A DNA stretch of 64,000 nucleotides from Gammaproteobacteria bacterium (GTDB lineage: Bacteria > Pseudomonadota > Gammaproteobacteria > Enterobacterales > Psychrobiaceae), in assembly GCA_013214945.1 (NCBI GenBank), contig JABSRT010000004.1, positions 124,001 to 188,000 of the forward strand, given 5' to 3'. How positions within the stretch are numbered: the stretch's first letter is position 1; each line of letters starts with the position of its first letter. A program made the translations under genes and the position numbers. Of this stretch, positions 54,993 through 63,620 are shown piece by piece. The notes beneath the pieces are model-generated. The model was not told the DNA's origin, searched no databases, and saw only the letters and a program-made list of their open reading frames with translations.

Positions 54993-55604
54993 ATGAGCCA
55001 ATTATTAGAGAAAAAGAATCAGCGGCTCATTGTAAAATTGAGCACGGCGATTGTATTGATGTTTGGTTTTGGTTTTGCTTTGGTACCGCTTTACGATGTG
55101 TTTTGCCAAATAACAGGTCTTAATGGTCGTAATATTACTAAGGCGCCAGCACAAAGTATGAAGATTGATAAAACACGGACTGTGCGGTTGCAATTTATGA
55201 CGTCGGTGCCCCCTGGCATGGCGTGGGATTTTTCACCTGCGATCAATTATGTTGACGTTCATCCTGGCGAAAATAAGGTGGTTAAATTCAATGCACATAA
55301 CTTATCAAACCGAACTATTGTCGGACAGGCTGTGCCATCAGTATCGCCGGGTCTTGCTGCAAGTTATCTTAATAAAACCGAATGTTTTTGTTTCACACAA
55401 CAACCGCTTAAAGCAGGACAGCGAACAGAAATGGGTTTGGTTTTTTTTATTTCGCCAGACATTCCTAAAGACATCCATACGCTGACATTGTCCTATGCAT
55501 TATTTGATGTAACCCAACTGCCAAGCGCTCAAGCAACACCAAGCAATGTCGAATACGCTGAGCACACAGAACACGCCGAGCATCCAGAACATGCTGCTAT
55601 GTAG
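54993..55604 (+). CDS. ctaG: Cytochrome c oxidase assembly protein CtaG/Cox11
   Basis: A 203-residue protein with one membrane helix and a periplasmic Ig-like domain that delivers copper to the CuB site. The Cu-binding motif is CFCF (Cys131, Cys133). After the domain a tail of about 17 residues (YAEHTEHAEHPEHAAM) is rich in His and Glu, unusual for the family and likely to bind metal. It begins one base after the coxA stop. Confidence 0.92.
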   Translation: MSQLLEKKNQRLIVKLSTAIVLMFGFGFALVPLYDVFCQITGLNGRNITKAPAQSMKIDKTRTVRLQFMTSVPPGMAWDFSPAINYVDVHPGENKVVKFNAHNLSNRTIVGQAVPSVSPGLAASYLNKTECFCFTQQPLKAGQRTEMGLVFFISPDIPKDIHTLTLSYALFDVTQLPSAQATPSNVEYAEHTEHAEHPEHAAM

Positions 55605-55631
55605 CCGTAGCAAGAATAAGAGGAGCCTAAC

Positions 55632-56507
55632 ATGACCGAAAAAACAACAGTTTATTATGTGCCAACCCAAAGTTATTGGCCAATTATAGGGGCGATCGGC
55701 CTGCTGTTAATCGCTGTTGGTGCCGGCACGATGGTCCAGCAAATGGGCAGTGAGTCATCAAGTGGCAGTTGGATTTTAACCGTGGGAATTGGCGTGATTG
55801 TCGCGATGATGTTTGGCTGGTTTAATGATGTTATTAACGAGTCGCAAGCCGGGCTCTATAGCGCTCAAATGGACCGATCTTTTCGACAGGGCATGAGTTG
55901 GTTTATTTTTTCAGAAGTGATGTTTTTTGTCGCTTTTTTTGGCGCATTATTTTATGTCCGCAACATTTCGACCTTTTGGCTCGCCGGTGGCTCAAACAAT
56001 GTAATGACTGGACTGGTATTGTGGCCGGAGTTTGAAGCTATTTGGCCATTAATTGTCACACCCGCAGGCGACACCACCCAAGCAATGGGCTGGCAAGGTT
56101 TGCCGTTACTTAATACCATTATTTTATTGACCTCGTCGGTTACTTTACACTTTGCCCACATCGGTTTAGAGCAAGGCAATCGTAAGCAGCTTAAGCTGAT
56201 GTTATTTATTACGGTATTGCTTGGCACCAGTTTTTTGTTTTTTCAAGTGCAAGAATATGTTGAGGCCTATCGACACATGGGGCTGACATTAAGCGCGGGA
56301 GTTTATGGTAATACCTTTTTCATCTTAACGGGCTTTCACGGCATGCATGTCACTATTGGTACTATCATGCTGCTGGTGATGTTACTGCGAGTATTGAAAG
56401 GGCATTTTAGTCCAGAGAACCATTTTGCATTTCAAGCGAGCTGTTGGTATTGGCATTTTGTCGATGTGGTTTGGTTAGGCTTGTTTTTCTTTGTTTATAT
56501 TTTGTGA
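55632..56507 (+). CDS. coxC: Cytochrome c oxidase subunit III
   Basis: A 291-residue seven-helix membrane subunit. The LTGFHGMHVTIGT segment and the ending WYWHFVDVVWLGLFF are subunit III signatures, and QEYVEAYRH is on the cytoplasmic side. It follows ctaG by 27 bases with GAGGAGCC upstream, in the order B-A-G-C common in gammaproteobacteria. Confidence 0.95.
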   Translation: MTEKTTVYYVPTQSYWPIIGAIGLLLIAVGAGTMVQQMGSESSSGSWILTVGIGVIVAMMFGWFNDVINESQAGLYSAQMDRSFRQGMSWFIFSEVMFFVAFFGALFYVRNISTFWLAGGSNNVMTGLVLWPEFEAIWPLIVTPAGDTTQAMGWQGLPLLNTIILLTSSVTLHFAHIGLEQGNRKQLKLMLFITVLLGTSFLFFQVQEYVEAYRHMGLTLSAGVYGNTFFILTGFHGMHVTIGTIMLLVMLLRVLKGHFSPENHFAFQASCWYWHFVDVVWLGLFFFVYIL

Positions 56508-56523
56508 TGATTCGTTTTTATAC

Positions 56524-56579
56524 CAATTCCGTTAAATTAGTTTTAACCGTTAAGAATGATCAGTTAATTATCGGAATTG
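56524..56579. repeat. Inverted repeat element between coxC and the DUF2909 gene
   Basis: Outer arms CAATTCCG (56524-56531) and CGGAATTG (56572-56579) enclose an inner GTTAAA/TTTAAC pair (56531-56536 with 56542-56547). It lies between convergent genes and has no T-run; it may terminate transcription or be a dispersed palindrome. Confidence 0.4.
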
Positions 56580-56582
56580 ATA

Positions 56583-56792
56583 TTAATAAGGACGTGGGTT
56601 AGGGCTAATAAATCCTAAACCTAATGCCAGTAAGATAAGCATGAATATTACGACCGAGATTAATAATCGACGACCGAGAAACTGGCTCATTTTTTTGGTT
56701 GAACTTGGATTGCTCATGATCCTGACCGCCTGAAACAGGCTGACAAAAACAACCAGAAAGAGTGCAATAATGAAAATTTTTATAATGCTCAT
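56583..56792 (-). CDS. DUF2909 family two-helix membrane protein
   Basis: A 69-residue protein with two predicted membrane helices joined by a basic loop (SNPSSTKKMSQFLGRRLL). Genes of the DUF2909 family are regularly found, on the opposite strand, between coxC and surf1 in gammaproteobacteria. The role, possibly in oxidase biogenesis, is not known. Divergent from surf1. Confidence 0.8.
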   Translation of the reverse strand: MSIIKIFIIALFLVVFVSLFQAVRIMSNPSSTKKMSQFLGRRLLISVVIFMLILLALGLGFISPNPRPY

Positions 56793-56849
56793 CTTGTGCT
56801 CACCTTAAAGTATTTTTGCTGATTTATTTGCCACTATTATTGAGGCTAT

Positions 56850-57629
56850 ATGATAAAAAATGTTAAGGCAATCACTATTGTTTCAGTTGTTTTTATCGCC
56901 GTGGTAGCGGTAGTTTTAATTAAACTTGGGCTGTGGCAGCTCGATAGGGCGCAGCAAAAGCGTCAATACTTAGCTCAGGTTTCAGCGCGCTTAGTCTTGC
57001 CTCACCAGCCAGTTGAGTTGTTGTTTGAACAAGCTAATACACCAGCAGATTTGAGTCAGTTACCGGTGATAGCAACGGGTTATTTGCAGCATCAATATAC
57101 CTTTTTACTCGATAACGTAACCCATATGGGGCGGGTTGGTTATCAGGTTATCGTGCCATTGTTAATTGTGCCATTGGTTCCTGGCGATGTTAGCCGCCAG
57201 TTAGTGTTGGTTAATTTAGGTTGGGTCGCTTCAACCGGCTTTAGGGACCAGCTACCACCATTACAACGCTGGAGCGGTAAACTAGCGGTAACCGGTAATT
57301 TACACCAACCTAAAGATAACCCCTACGCTTTTGATACGGTAAGCAATGGCAATTGGCCGCAAATTATTGGTCAAATTAAACCTAATGAAATGGCCAAACT
57401 GCTGCAGCTTAAAATTGATAACGCCAAGGTTTTTCCGGCAATTTTACGACTTGATCCTTCGTTTGAACTCGGTTACAAAAAAAAGTGGTTATGGATCAAT
57501 ATGTCGGTTGAGAAACACCTAGGTTATGCGATGCAATGGTTTGCCTTAGCAATTACCTTAGTCGGCTTAAGTGGCTTGTTTTATCGAAACTTTAGGAGAG
57601 ATCTGGATGTCTGCGACCAAAAAACGTAA
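56850..57629 (+). CDS. SURF1-family cytochrome oxidase biogenesis protein
   Basis: A 259-residue protein with membrane helices at each end (about 7-27 and 228-248) and a periplasmic middle. The GLWQLDRAQQKR at the first helix exit and the HLGYAMQWFALA at the second are SURF1 hallmarks. SURF1 aids heme a insertion in subunit I. It overlaps the next gene by 23 bases. Confidence 0.9.
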   Translation: MIKNVKAITIVSVVFIAVVAVVLIKLGLWQLDRAQQKRQYLAQVSARLVLPHQPVELLFEQANTPADLSQLPVIATGYLQHQYTFLLDNVTHMGRVGYQVIVPLLIVPLVPGDVSRQLVLVNLGWVASTGFRDQLPPLQRWSGKLAVTGNLHQPKDNPYAFDTVSNGNWPQIIGQIKPNEMAKLLQLKIDNAKVFPAILRLDPSFELGYKKKWLWINMSVEKHLGYAMQWFALAITLVGLSGLFYRNFRRDLDVCDQKT

Positions 57630-58173
57630 TAGCAAACAACTTATTTGGCTGTTTTTAGCCTTTGCCCTACCAATTATTCTGGCTAAATTACTGCTCAGCA
57701 GTGGTTTTCGCGGTGAAGTAACCACCCATGGTGGTCAGCTGTTAACAGAGGCGGTTAGTTATCAAAGCTTAACGATAGCCAATCCAATCGCGGGTCGCTG
57801 GCAATTGTTATATATCGCCAATGGCGGTTGTGATGATCGTTGTTATCAACGTTTAGGCTATTTGCAGCAAACATGGCAGGCGCTGGGGCGGTTACAAGAT
57901 CGTGTGGCGGTGGTGTTAGCGACCGATAATAAGCCCGTTGATATTAAAAGTAATGATGTTATGCCTGATTTTATTAATCAGCAACTGGTTCAGCTTATTA
58001 ATACCAGTGCTGACCAACAATTTCCACATGATCAACGGGCTATTATTGTTGATCCGCAAGGCAACTTAGTGATGTCATTTGAGTTTCCAGATAATAAACA
58101 GCAATCCTTAGTGGTCGCGCACGATTTGTTGCTCGATATTAAACAGTTACTTAAATTATCTCGAATTGGTTAG
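57607..58173 (+). CDS. Small membrane-anchored protein with Sco-like CX3C motif
   Basis: A 188-residue protein with one N-terminal membrane helix (about 14-34) and a periplasmic domain containing GGCDDRC (CX3C, near residue 77), a conserved His in FPHDQRAIIVDPQGNLV, and the general thioredoxin-like strand order of Sco proteins. A protein of this type usually sits between surf1 and ctaA in cox clusters. No separate sco gene is in the window, so a role in CuA copper delivery or thiol redox is suggested. Start 57607 has AGGAGA at seven bases. Confidence 0.72.
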   Translation: MSATKKRNSKQLIWLFLAFALPIILAKLLLSSGFRGEVTTHGGQLLTEAVSYQSLTIANPIAGRWQLLYIANGGCDDRCYQRLGYLQQTWQALGRLQDRVAVVLATDNKPVDIKSNDVMPDFINQQLVQLINTSADQQFPHDQRAIIVDPQGNLVMSFEFPDNKQQSLVVAHDLLLDIKQLLKLSRIG

Positions 58174-58225
58174 GCTGAATTTCCAGCTTTAACTGACCTT
58201 ATAATACCTATCTTTGGAGCGCATA

Positions 58226-59137
58226 ATGATAGATTCACCATCTCATAATTATATGACGCAAGGTTTGAGCATAGCTGACGTTTTCCGTGCCTATTATCAG
58301 CTGACTAAACCCAAGGTAATCATGTTGTTGTTACTGACAGCTGTCGTTGGCATGTGTTTGGCTACCCCTGAAATACCGGCATTATCTCAGGTGCTTATTA
58401 GCTGTTTGGGTATTGGGTTGTTGGCGTCGTCTGGCGCGGTATTTAATCATTGCATCGATCATAATATCGATTGCAAGATGGCGCGAACCAAGCGCCGACC
58501 TATTCCGCAGGGCAAAGTAACACTCAAGCATGCATTAGTTTTTGGCACCGTTTTGGCCGTGCTTGGCATGCTGATATTGTGGACATTGATTAATCCATTA
58601 ACCGCATTATTGACCTTGGCCAGTATGTTAGGTTATGCGGTGGTTTATACCTTGTGGCTCAAACGAGCGACGCCACAAAATATCGTCATTGGCGGCATCG
58701 CCGGTGCCGCGCCACCATTATTGGGCTGGACCGCCATGACCGGGCAGTTTGACCCTAACGCTTTATTATTAGTAATGATCATTTTTACTTGGACCCCACC
58801 GCACTTTTGGGCACTGGCGATTGACCGCTGTGACGATTATAAAAAAACTGGCTTGCCGATGTTACCGGTGACTCACGGCATTGAATTTACCAAAACAATG
58901 ATTTTGCTTTATACCGTATTATTAATGGCGGTAGGTTTATTGCCGTTTTTAACCGGAATGTCTGGCTGGATATATTTTATTGGTTCAAGTGCGCTTAACT
59001 GGGGCTTTTTCTATGTTGCGTGGCAGCTCAAATATACACCTGAAAAACGTTCGCCAATGGCGGTGTTTAGGTATTCAATTTATCACTTAATGTTGTTGTT
59101 TAATATTTTGTTGCTTGATCATTACTTTTTCGTTTAA
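58226..59137 (+). CDS. ctaB: Protoheme IX farnesyltransferase (heme O synthase)
   Basis: A 303-residue UbiA-family membrane enzyme with about eight to nine helices that adds a farnesyl group to heme b. The polyprenyl-binding [19 protein letters not shown] region (about residues 74-92) and the second Asp motif in [11 protein letters not shown] are clear. ATG 58226 is taken over a TTG four codons earlier because GGAG lies seven bases upstream. Heme O is then used by CtaA, encoded 8 kb upstream. Confidence 0.94.
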   Translation: MIDSPSHNYMTQGLSIADVFRAYYQLTKPKVIMLLLLTAVVGMCLATPEIPALSQVLISCLGIGLLASSGAVFNHCIDHNIDCKMARTKRRPIPQGKVTLKHALVFGTVLAVLGMLILWTLINPLTALLTLASMLGYAVVYTLWLKRATPQNIVIGGIAGAAPPLLGWTAMTGQFDPNALLLVMIIFTWTPPHFWALAIDRCDDYKKTGLPMLPVTHGIEFTKTMILLYTVLLMAVGLLPFLTGMSGWIYFIGSSALNWGFFYVAWQLKYTPEKRSPMAVFRYSIYHLMLLFNILLLDHYFFV

Positions 59138-59140
59138 TAG

Positions 59141-59182
59141 GTTACTAAGTTACTAAGTTACTAAGTTACTAAGTTACTAAGT
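59141..59182. repeat. 8-bp tandem repeat, five copies
   Basis: GTTACTAA is repeated five times plus two bases, without mismatch, starting three bases after the ctaB stop codon and ending just before the DUF2970 stop on the opposite strand. Confidence 0.92.
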
Positions 59183-59185
59183 ATT

Positions 59186-59398
59186 TCAGCTGGCGTTAGC
59201 CAGCACTAAATTTACTAGAGCAATCAGGCCAAAGACCAGTAACATCGCGATCACAATACCAATAATAATGTAGTGTTTAGGATCGCCAGCTTGGAAGTCA
59301 CGCTGGCGATTTTTGTCACTTTGCACCCCAAGCATGGCAGCAAACACACTCGTAATGATTTGAGATAATCGAAGCGGTTTGTGGTCTGGCTTGCTCAT
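59186..59398 (-). CDS. DUF2970 family small membrane protein
   Basis: A 70-residue protein with an amphipathic N-terminal half (SQIITSVFAAMLGVQSDKNRQ, outline of the DUF2970 motif) and one C-terminal membrane helix (IIIGIVIAMLLVFGLIALV). The function is unknown. It lies 20 bases downstream of the ModF-like gene on the same strand, so the two may be co-transcribed. Confidence 0.8.
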   Translation of the reverse strand: MSKPDHKPLRLSQIITSVFAAMLGVQSDKNRQRDFQAGDPKHYIIIGIVIAMLLVFGLIALVNLVLANAS

Positions 59399-59417
59399 GA
59401 GTTACTCCACTGTTGCG

Positions 59418-60860
59418 CTATGTTAAGCGCGATTGGCTAATCTGATAATGATCATCAACGGGTTCAAAAGTTAGCTGATGACTTAAACAACTTAACTTAT
59501 CTCGAGCATCGTGGCTAACAAATAAAATATGAGTGTTACTGTGACGAGTAATATAATCAATCAGTGCCAAGACTTGGGCGCGGTTATGATTATCTAATCC
59601 TAAACAGGGCTCATCTAAAATGAGAATTAACGGCAGTTTTACCACCGCACGGGCAATCAGTACTAAGCGTTGCTCCCCATAAGACAGGGTCGAAAACGGC
59701 GCGTTGTCAGGACATTCAATCGCCAGTAATGCCAGCCATTGCTTGGCGATTTCTATTTGATGTTCGCTCGGTGTTTCATACAAGCCAATACTGTCGAAAA
59801 AGCCAGAAATAACTACCCCTAATACCGAACAGCTAGCACGGTAATCACGATGTAACTGAGCGCTGACTAAACCATAATGACGTTTAATATCCCACACGGT
59901 TTCACCGCTACCTCGTTTGCGGCCAAATAAGCTAATATCTTTGCCATAGGCTTTAGGATTGTCACCATTTATTAAGCCAAGCAAGGTTGACTTGCCACAG
60001 CCATTAGGGCCAGCCAAACGCCAATGCTGGCCGGGTTTAAAAGACCAATTTAAGCCGCTAAAGACTTGGTTGTCTTCATATGAAATATTTAAATCGTTTA
60101 TTTCAATAAATGGCTGGTCATCAGCCAAATGTTGGTAGTTATAACAGTCGGGCAGGTGATGAGGCAAGTTGATTTTATGTTGATTGGCTTGCTGCCAAAG
60201 GGGTGAATTTAAAACCTGAGCACGCCGATCATTAAGGATTATTTTTCCTTGTGCCATTAACACAATGTTTTCGATATTTTTTGGTAATTCGTCATGATAA
60301 AAATCGATTAATATAATGCTAGTGCCTTGCTTGATAAGCTGTTCTAACACCTTGGTTAAATGCTGCTGAGAGGCGATATCGAGTCCCGCGTAAGGCTCGT
60401 CTAAAATCAACAAATCGGGTTGTTTTACTAAGGCCTGAGCAAGCAATACTTTACGGGTTTCGCCAGTTGATAAAATCTTAAAAGGTTTATCCAATAATGG
60501 CGCTATTTGCAATAGTTCGATTATTTGATCCACGATGATACTGCTACCTATCATGTCACGGGCGCTGCGACCCCAATCGATGCCACCATCGACCGCTTCG
60601 CTATCGTCGTTATGGCGATCTTGTGACAACAAATTATTCTCAAGCGCAAAGCTGACACTAGCGATATGTTCAGGTGTAACAACTTGGCCAGGCTCTGTTG
60701 CTATATCACCTGAAATTACCTGAGCTAATAATGACTTGCCACTGGCATTATCGCCACAGATAAGCATCGATTGATTGGCCGCTAACGTCAGATGGTCGAT
60801 CTGTAACAGCAGTTGATTTTTGTTGGTCAGGGTAAGGTTTGAAACAAGCACAGCAGACAC
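59418..60860 (-). CDS. modF: ModF-like protein with two ABC ATPase domains
   Basis: A 480-residue soluble protein with two ABC-ATPase domains. Domain 1 has GDNASGKS, LSTGETRK and LLILDEPYAGLD; domain 2 has GPNGCGKST, LSYGEQRL and LILDEPCLGLD. There is no membrane part. The size and split match ModF (E. coli 490 aa, also called PhrA), whose role is unclear; it lies beside the molybdate genes in E. coli but not here. The first Walker A has Ala-Ser instead of Gly-x. Confidence 0.85.
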   Translation of the reverse strand: MSAVLVSNLTLTNKNQLLLQIDHLTLAANQSMLICGDNASGKSLLAQVISGDIATEPGQVVTPEHIASVSFALENNLLSQDRHNDDSEAVDGGIDWGRSARDMIGSSIIVDQIIELLQIAPLLDKPFKILSTGETRKVLLAQALVKQPDLLILDEPYAGLDIASQQHLTKVLEQLIKQGTSIILIDFYHDELPKNIENIVLMAQGKIILNDRRAQVLNSPLWQQANQHKINLPHHLPDCYNYQHLADDQPFIEINDLNISYEDNQVFSGLNWSFKPGQHWRLAGPNGCGKSTLLGLINGDNPKAYGKDISLFGRKRGSGETVWDIKRHYGLVSAQLHRDYRASCSVLGVVISGFFDSIGLYETPSEHQIEIAKQWLALLAIECPDNAPFSTLSYGEQRLVLIARAVVKLPLILILDEPCLGLDNHNRAQVLALIDYITRHSNTHILFVSHDARDKLSCLSHQLTFEPVDDHYQISQSRLT

Positions 60861-61061
60861 CGATTTATGATTTATATATGTTTTTCTTAAGCATAACGCT
60901 AACGCTGGCGTTTTTCTATCGGCAAAACGTCGCTGTGTTGCGATTTAAAACTGAACAAATTTAAATTAAATTACTACTTGACGCCATGGTCGAGCCAATG
61001 ATTTAATAGCGCTGTCCTTTCTAGTACTGTTGGTGCGGTGTAACTGCTACCGACAGAGAAA

Positions 61062-61313
61062 GGCCAGAAGAGGAGCGTTAGCCAGGTAGCTGTTATGAGA
61101 GAGCCAAATCTCGAAGACTGACAGTGAGGGGGACTAGCGCCGAGAGATTGTGATTTTTGGAATAATCATCATTTTGGTTTTTAAGGCTGAATCCTTAAAG
61201 ATTGTCACCTATTAGGTGGAGAGCTTCTGGTCTTTGTAATCGACCAGAGCACTGACTCTAGCCGATATTCAAATGCCTCAAGTTCTCTCAACATTAAACG
61301 TTCGAGAGAGATT
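61062..61313 (+). promoter_or_regulatory. Lysine riboswitch (L box) and lysC leader
   Basis: The L-box consensus elements AGAGGAGCG, CCAGGTAGC, GTGAGGGGGACT and GCGCCGAGA occur in order, followed by GGTGGAGAGC. The P1 helix can be paired: GGCCAGAAG (61062-61070) with CTTCTGGTC (61224-61232), giving an aptamer of 171 nt. The 3' P1 strand can also form a competing hairpin TCTGGTC/GACCAGA (61226-61232 with 61242-61248). Close to the start, TCTCTC (61284-61289) can pair with the ribosome binding site GAGAGA (61304-61309). No T-run terminator was seen, so translational control is likely. Confidence 0.88.
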
Positions 61314-62711
61314 ATGACCAACTTGACACATGTTCCAACTTCTTCGCCGATAGTCGCCAAATTTGGTGGCACCAGTCTTGCTGATTTTCAAGCGATGGAG
61401 CGGTGCGCCAATATTGTTATTAACTGTCCGCAAACCTGTGTCGTCGTTGTTAGTGCGTCTAGCGGTGTCACCAACTTGCTGGTTGAATTAAGCACTGGCC
61501 AGTTAAACCCACAGCAGCGCCAGCAAGCTATCAACAACATTGAAAAAATTCAACAGAACATCATTGCTCATTTAAACCTAAATTCGCAGGTTTTAGAGCA
61601 AGTTAATCATTTATTAGCTCAGCTGAGTGACATTAGCGACGCGATTGCCGCGCAACCTAGTACGCAATTAACCGATACATTATTGTCGTTCGGCGAACGC
61701 CTGTCATCAACCTTGTTTACTCAGGTATTACTGGCCAAAGGCGCACCAGCGATGTTTTTTGATGTGCGAGACATCTTAAGAACTGACTCGAACTTTGGTA
61801 AAGCATTGCCCCAAGTTGCCGAAATATTACCTCTAGTTCAGCAACGGTTACAGCCATTATTAGAAAATAACATTGTTGTGACCCAAGGCTTTATTGGGGC
61901 TGATGCCAGTGGCACCACCACCACGCTTGGTCGCGGTGGCAGTGACTACTCGGCGGCATTAATTGGCGAAGCGCTCGACGCGGTGCAAATTAATATTTGG
62001 ACTGATGTTACCGGCATCTTTACTACTGACCCCCGCATTACCGATCAAGCCAGAGCCCTAACTGAAATCAGCTTTAACGAAGCGGCAGAGTTAGCAACAT
62101 TTGGCGCTAAGGTTTTACACCCATCAACCCTTATTCCTGCGATGCGCAAAAATATTCCGGTGTTTGTCGGTTCGTCACGCGAACCTGATGCGGGCGGCAC
62201 TATGGTGCGCAATCAAACTGAAAATAAGCCGGTTTACCGTGCGATAGCGCTGCGCCGTAATCAAACGTTGGTCACGGTGACCAGCATGGAAATGTTGCAA
62301 GCACCGGGTTTTCTCGCGCGCGTATTTACTCTTTTAGCCAAGCATAACCTCAGTGTTGATCTGGTCACCACTTCTGAAATTAGTATTGCCTTAACGCTTG
62401 ATAGTACCGGTAGTGATTCCAGTGGCCGAGCATTACTTAGTGATGAATTACTGGCTGAACTGAATCAGGTTTGTGAAGTGACGGTAGAAGAAAACTTAGC
62501 GCTGGTGGCCTTAGTGGGCAATAAAATTGATCGGTGTGATGGTGTTGGCGCTCGCTTATTTAGCGCGCTAGGTGATGTTAACGTCCGTTTAATTTGTCAT
62601 GGTGCTAGTCAGCATAATTTATGTTTTTTGGTTGCTGATGACGTGGCATCCGATGTCGTTAGTCGTTTACACGACCAAATGTTTACCCTTAACAATCAAG
62701 GAGCGGCGTAA
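61314..62711 (+). CDS. lysC: Lysine-sensitive aspartate kinase III
   Basis: A 465-residue enzyme phosphorylating aspartate, the first step of the aspartate family pathway. KFGGTS (Lys16 to Ser21) opens the kinase domain; GERLSS and LGRGGSDYSAALIG follow. Residues about 305-465 hold two ACT domains for allosteric lysine binding. The length is nearer to LysC (449) than to fused ThrA/MetL, and the riboswitch upstream plus dapA downstream mark it as the lysine-specific isozyme. Confidence 0.94.
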   Translation: MTNLTHVPTSSPIVAKFGGTSLADFQAMERCANIVINCPQTCVVVVSASSGVTNLLVELSTGQLNPQQRQQAINNIEKIQQNIIAHLNLNSQVLEQVNHLLAQLSDISDAIAAQPSTQLTDTLLSFGERLSSTLFTQVLLAKGAPAMFFDVRDILRTDSNFGKALPQVAEILPLVQQRLQPLLENNIVVTQGFIGADASGTTTTLGRGGSDYSAALIGEALDAVQINIWTDVTGIFTTDPRITDQARALTEISFNEAAELATFGAKVLHPSTLIPAMRKNIPVFVGSSREPDAGGTMVRNQTENKPVYRAIALRRNQTLVTVTSMEMLQAPGFLARVFTLLAKHNLSVDLVTTSEISIALTLDSTGSDSSGRALLSDELLAELNQVCEVTVEENLALVALVGNKIDRCDGVGARLFSALGDVNVRLICHGASQHNLCFLVADDVASDVVSRLHDQMFTLNNQGAA

Positions 62712-63601
62712 TGCCTCGTTTCGATTTATCTCAGTACCCACTATGGACGGCACTCGTTACCCCATTTAATGGAAGTAGCGGTGTTGATTATAATGCGTTG
62801 GCAGACTTGCTCGATCAACAAGCTGCCGCCGGTAATGGTATTTTATTACTTGGTAGTACGGGTGAAGGGCTGGCTTTAACCAATGACGAGCAGCAAGAGA
62901 TTGTCCGCTTTGCTTGTAATCACAGCCCTGACGCGCCGTTAATGGTCGCTATTGGTGGTTATAACCTTGAGCATCAGCTGGGGTGGATTGAGTTTTGTAA
63001 CCAGCTGCCGATCGATAGCTATTTATTGGCCGCGCCGCTTTACGCTAAACCTGGCCCTAAAGGCCAAGAACAATGGTTCCGCGCTTTACTTGAGCGCAGT
63101 CAGTTTCCTTGCATGATCTATAACGTGCCTTCGCGCGCCGGTGTCGACTTGTCACTCGACGCGCTAGCAAACTTAGCTGACCATCCTAACTTTTGGTCAG
63201 TCAAAGAGGCCAGCGGCAGCGGTGTCACCTTTAATGATTTTAAACAAGCATTGCCTTCAATCGCTATTTTTAGTGGCGAAGACGCAATGTTAGCCGAATT
63301 TTCAGCGCTTGGTGCCGCAGGTTTAGTCTCAGTTTGTGCTAACGCTTGGCCGCAAGCGACCCGACTGTATGTTAATCAGTGTTTAGCAACCAACATGGTT
63401 GACGATTTGGCACTGTGGCAAGCATCAATTGCGCCATTATTTAGTGTCGCTAATCCGATCCCAGTAAAAATACTGATGCATCAGCAGCAGCTAATTAAAC
63501 ATCCTGATTTACGGATGCCGCTAACTCATCATGAGTTAACGCAGCATCAGGCCCTAATTGAGGCCAACACCAAAATTGAACAGTGGTTTTCACAGCAATA
63601 A
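62711..63601 (+). CDS. dapA: 4-hydroxy-tetrahydrodipicolinate synthase
   Basis: A 296-residue TIM-barrel enzyme condensing pyruvate with aspartate semialdehyde. Active-site elements are LGSTGEG (about residues 47-53), the catalytic Tyr in MIYNVPSRAG (about 137-146) and the Schiff-base lysine in SVKEASG (about 164). The ATG shares a base with the lysC stop, so the two are translated together. Confidence 0.93.
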   Translation: MPRFDLSQYPLWTALVTPFNGSSGVDYNALADLLDQQAAAGNGILLLGSTGEGLALTNDEQQEIVRFACNHSPDAPLMVAIGGYNLEHQLGWIEFCNQLPIDSYLLAAPLYAKPGPKGQEQWFRALLERSQFPCMIYNVPSRAGVDLSLDALANLADHPNFWSVKEASGSGVTFNDFKQALPSIAIFSGEDAMLAEFSALGAAGLVSVCANAWPQATRLYVNQCLATNMVDDLALWQASIAPLFSVANPIPVKILMHQQQLIKHPDLRMPLTHHELTQHQALIEANTKIEQWFSQQ

Positions 63602-63620
63602 CATAAATAGGTTTATTACA

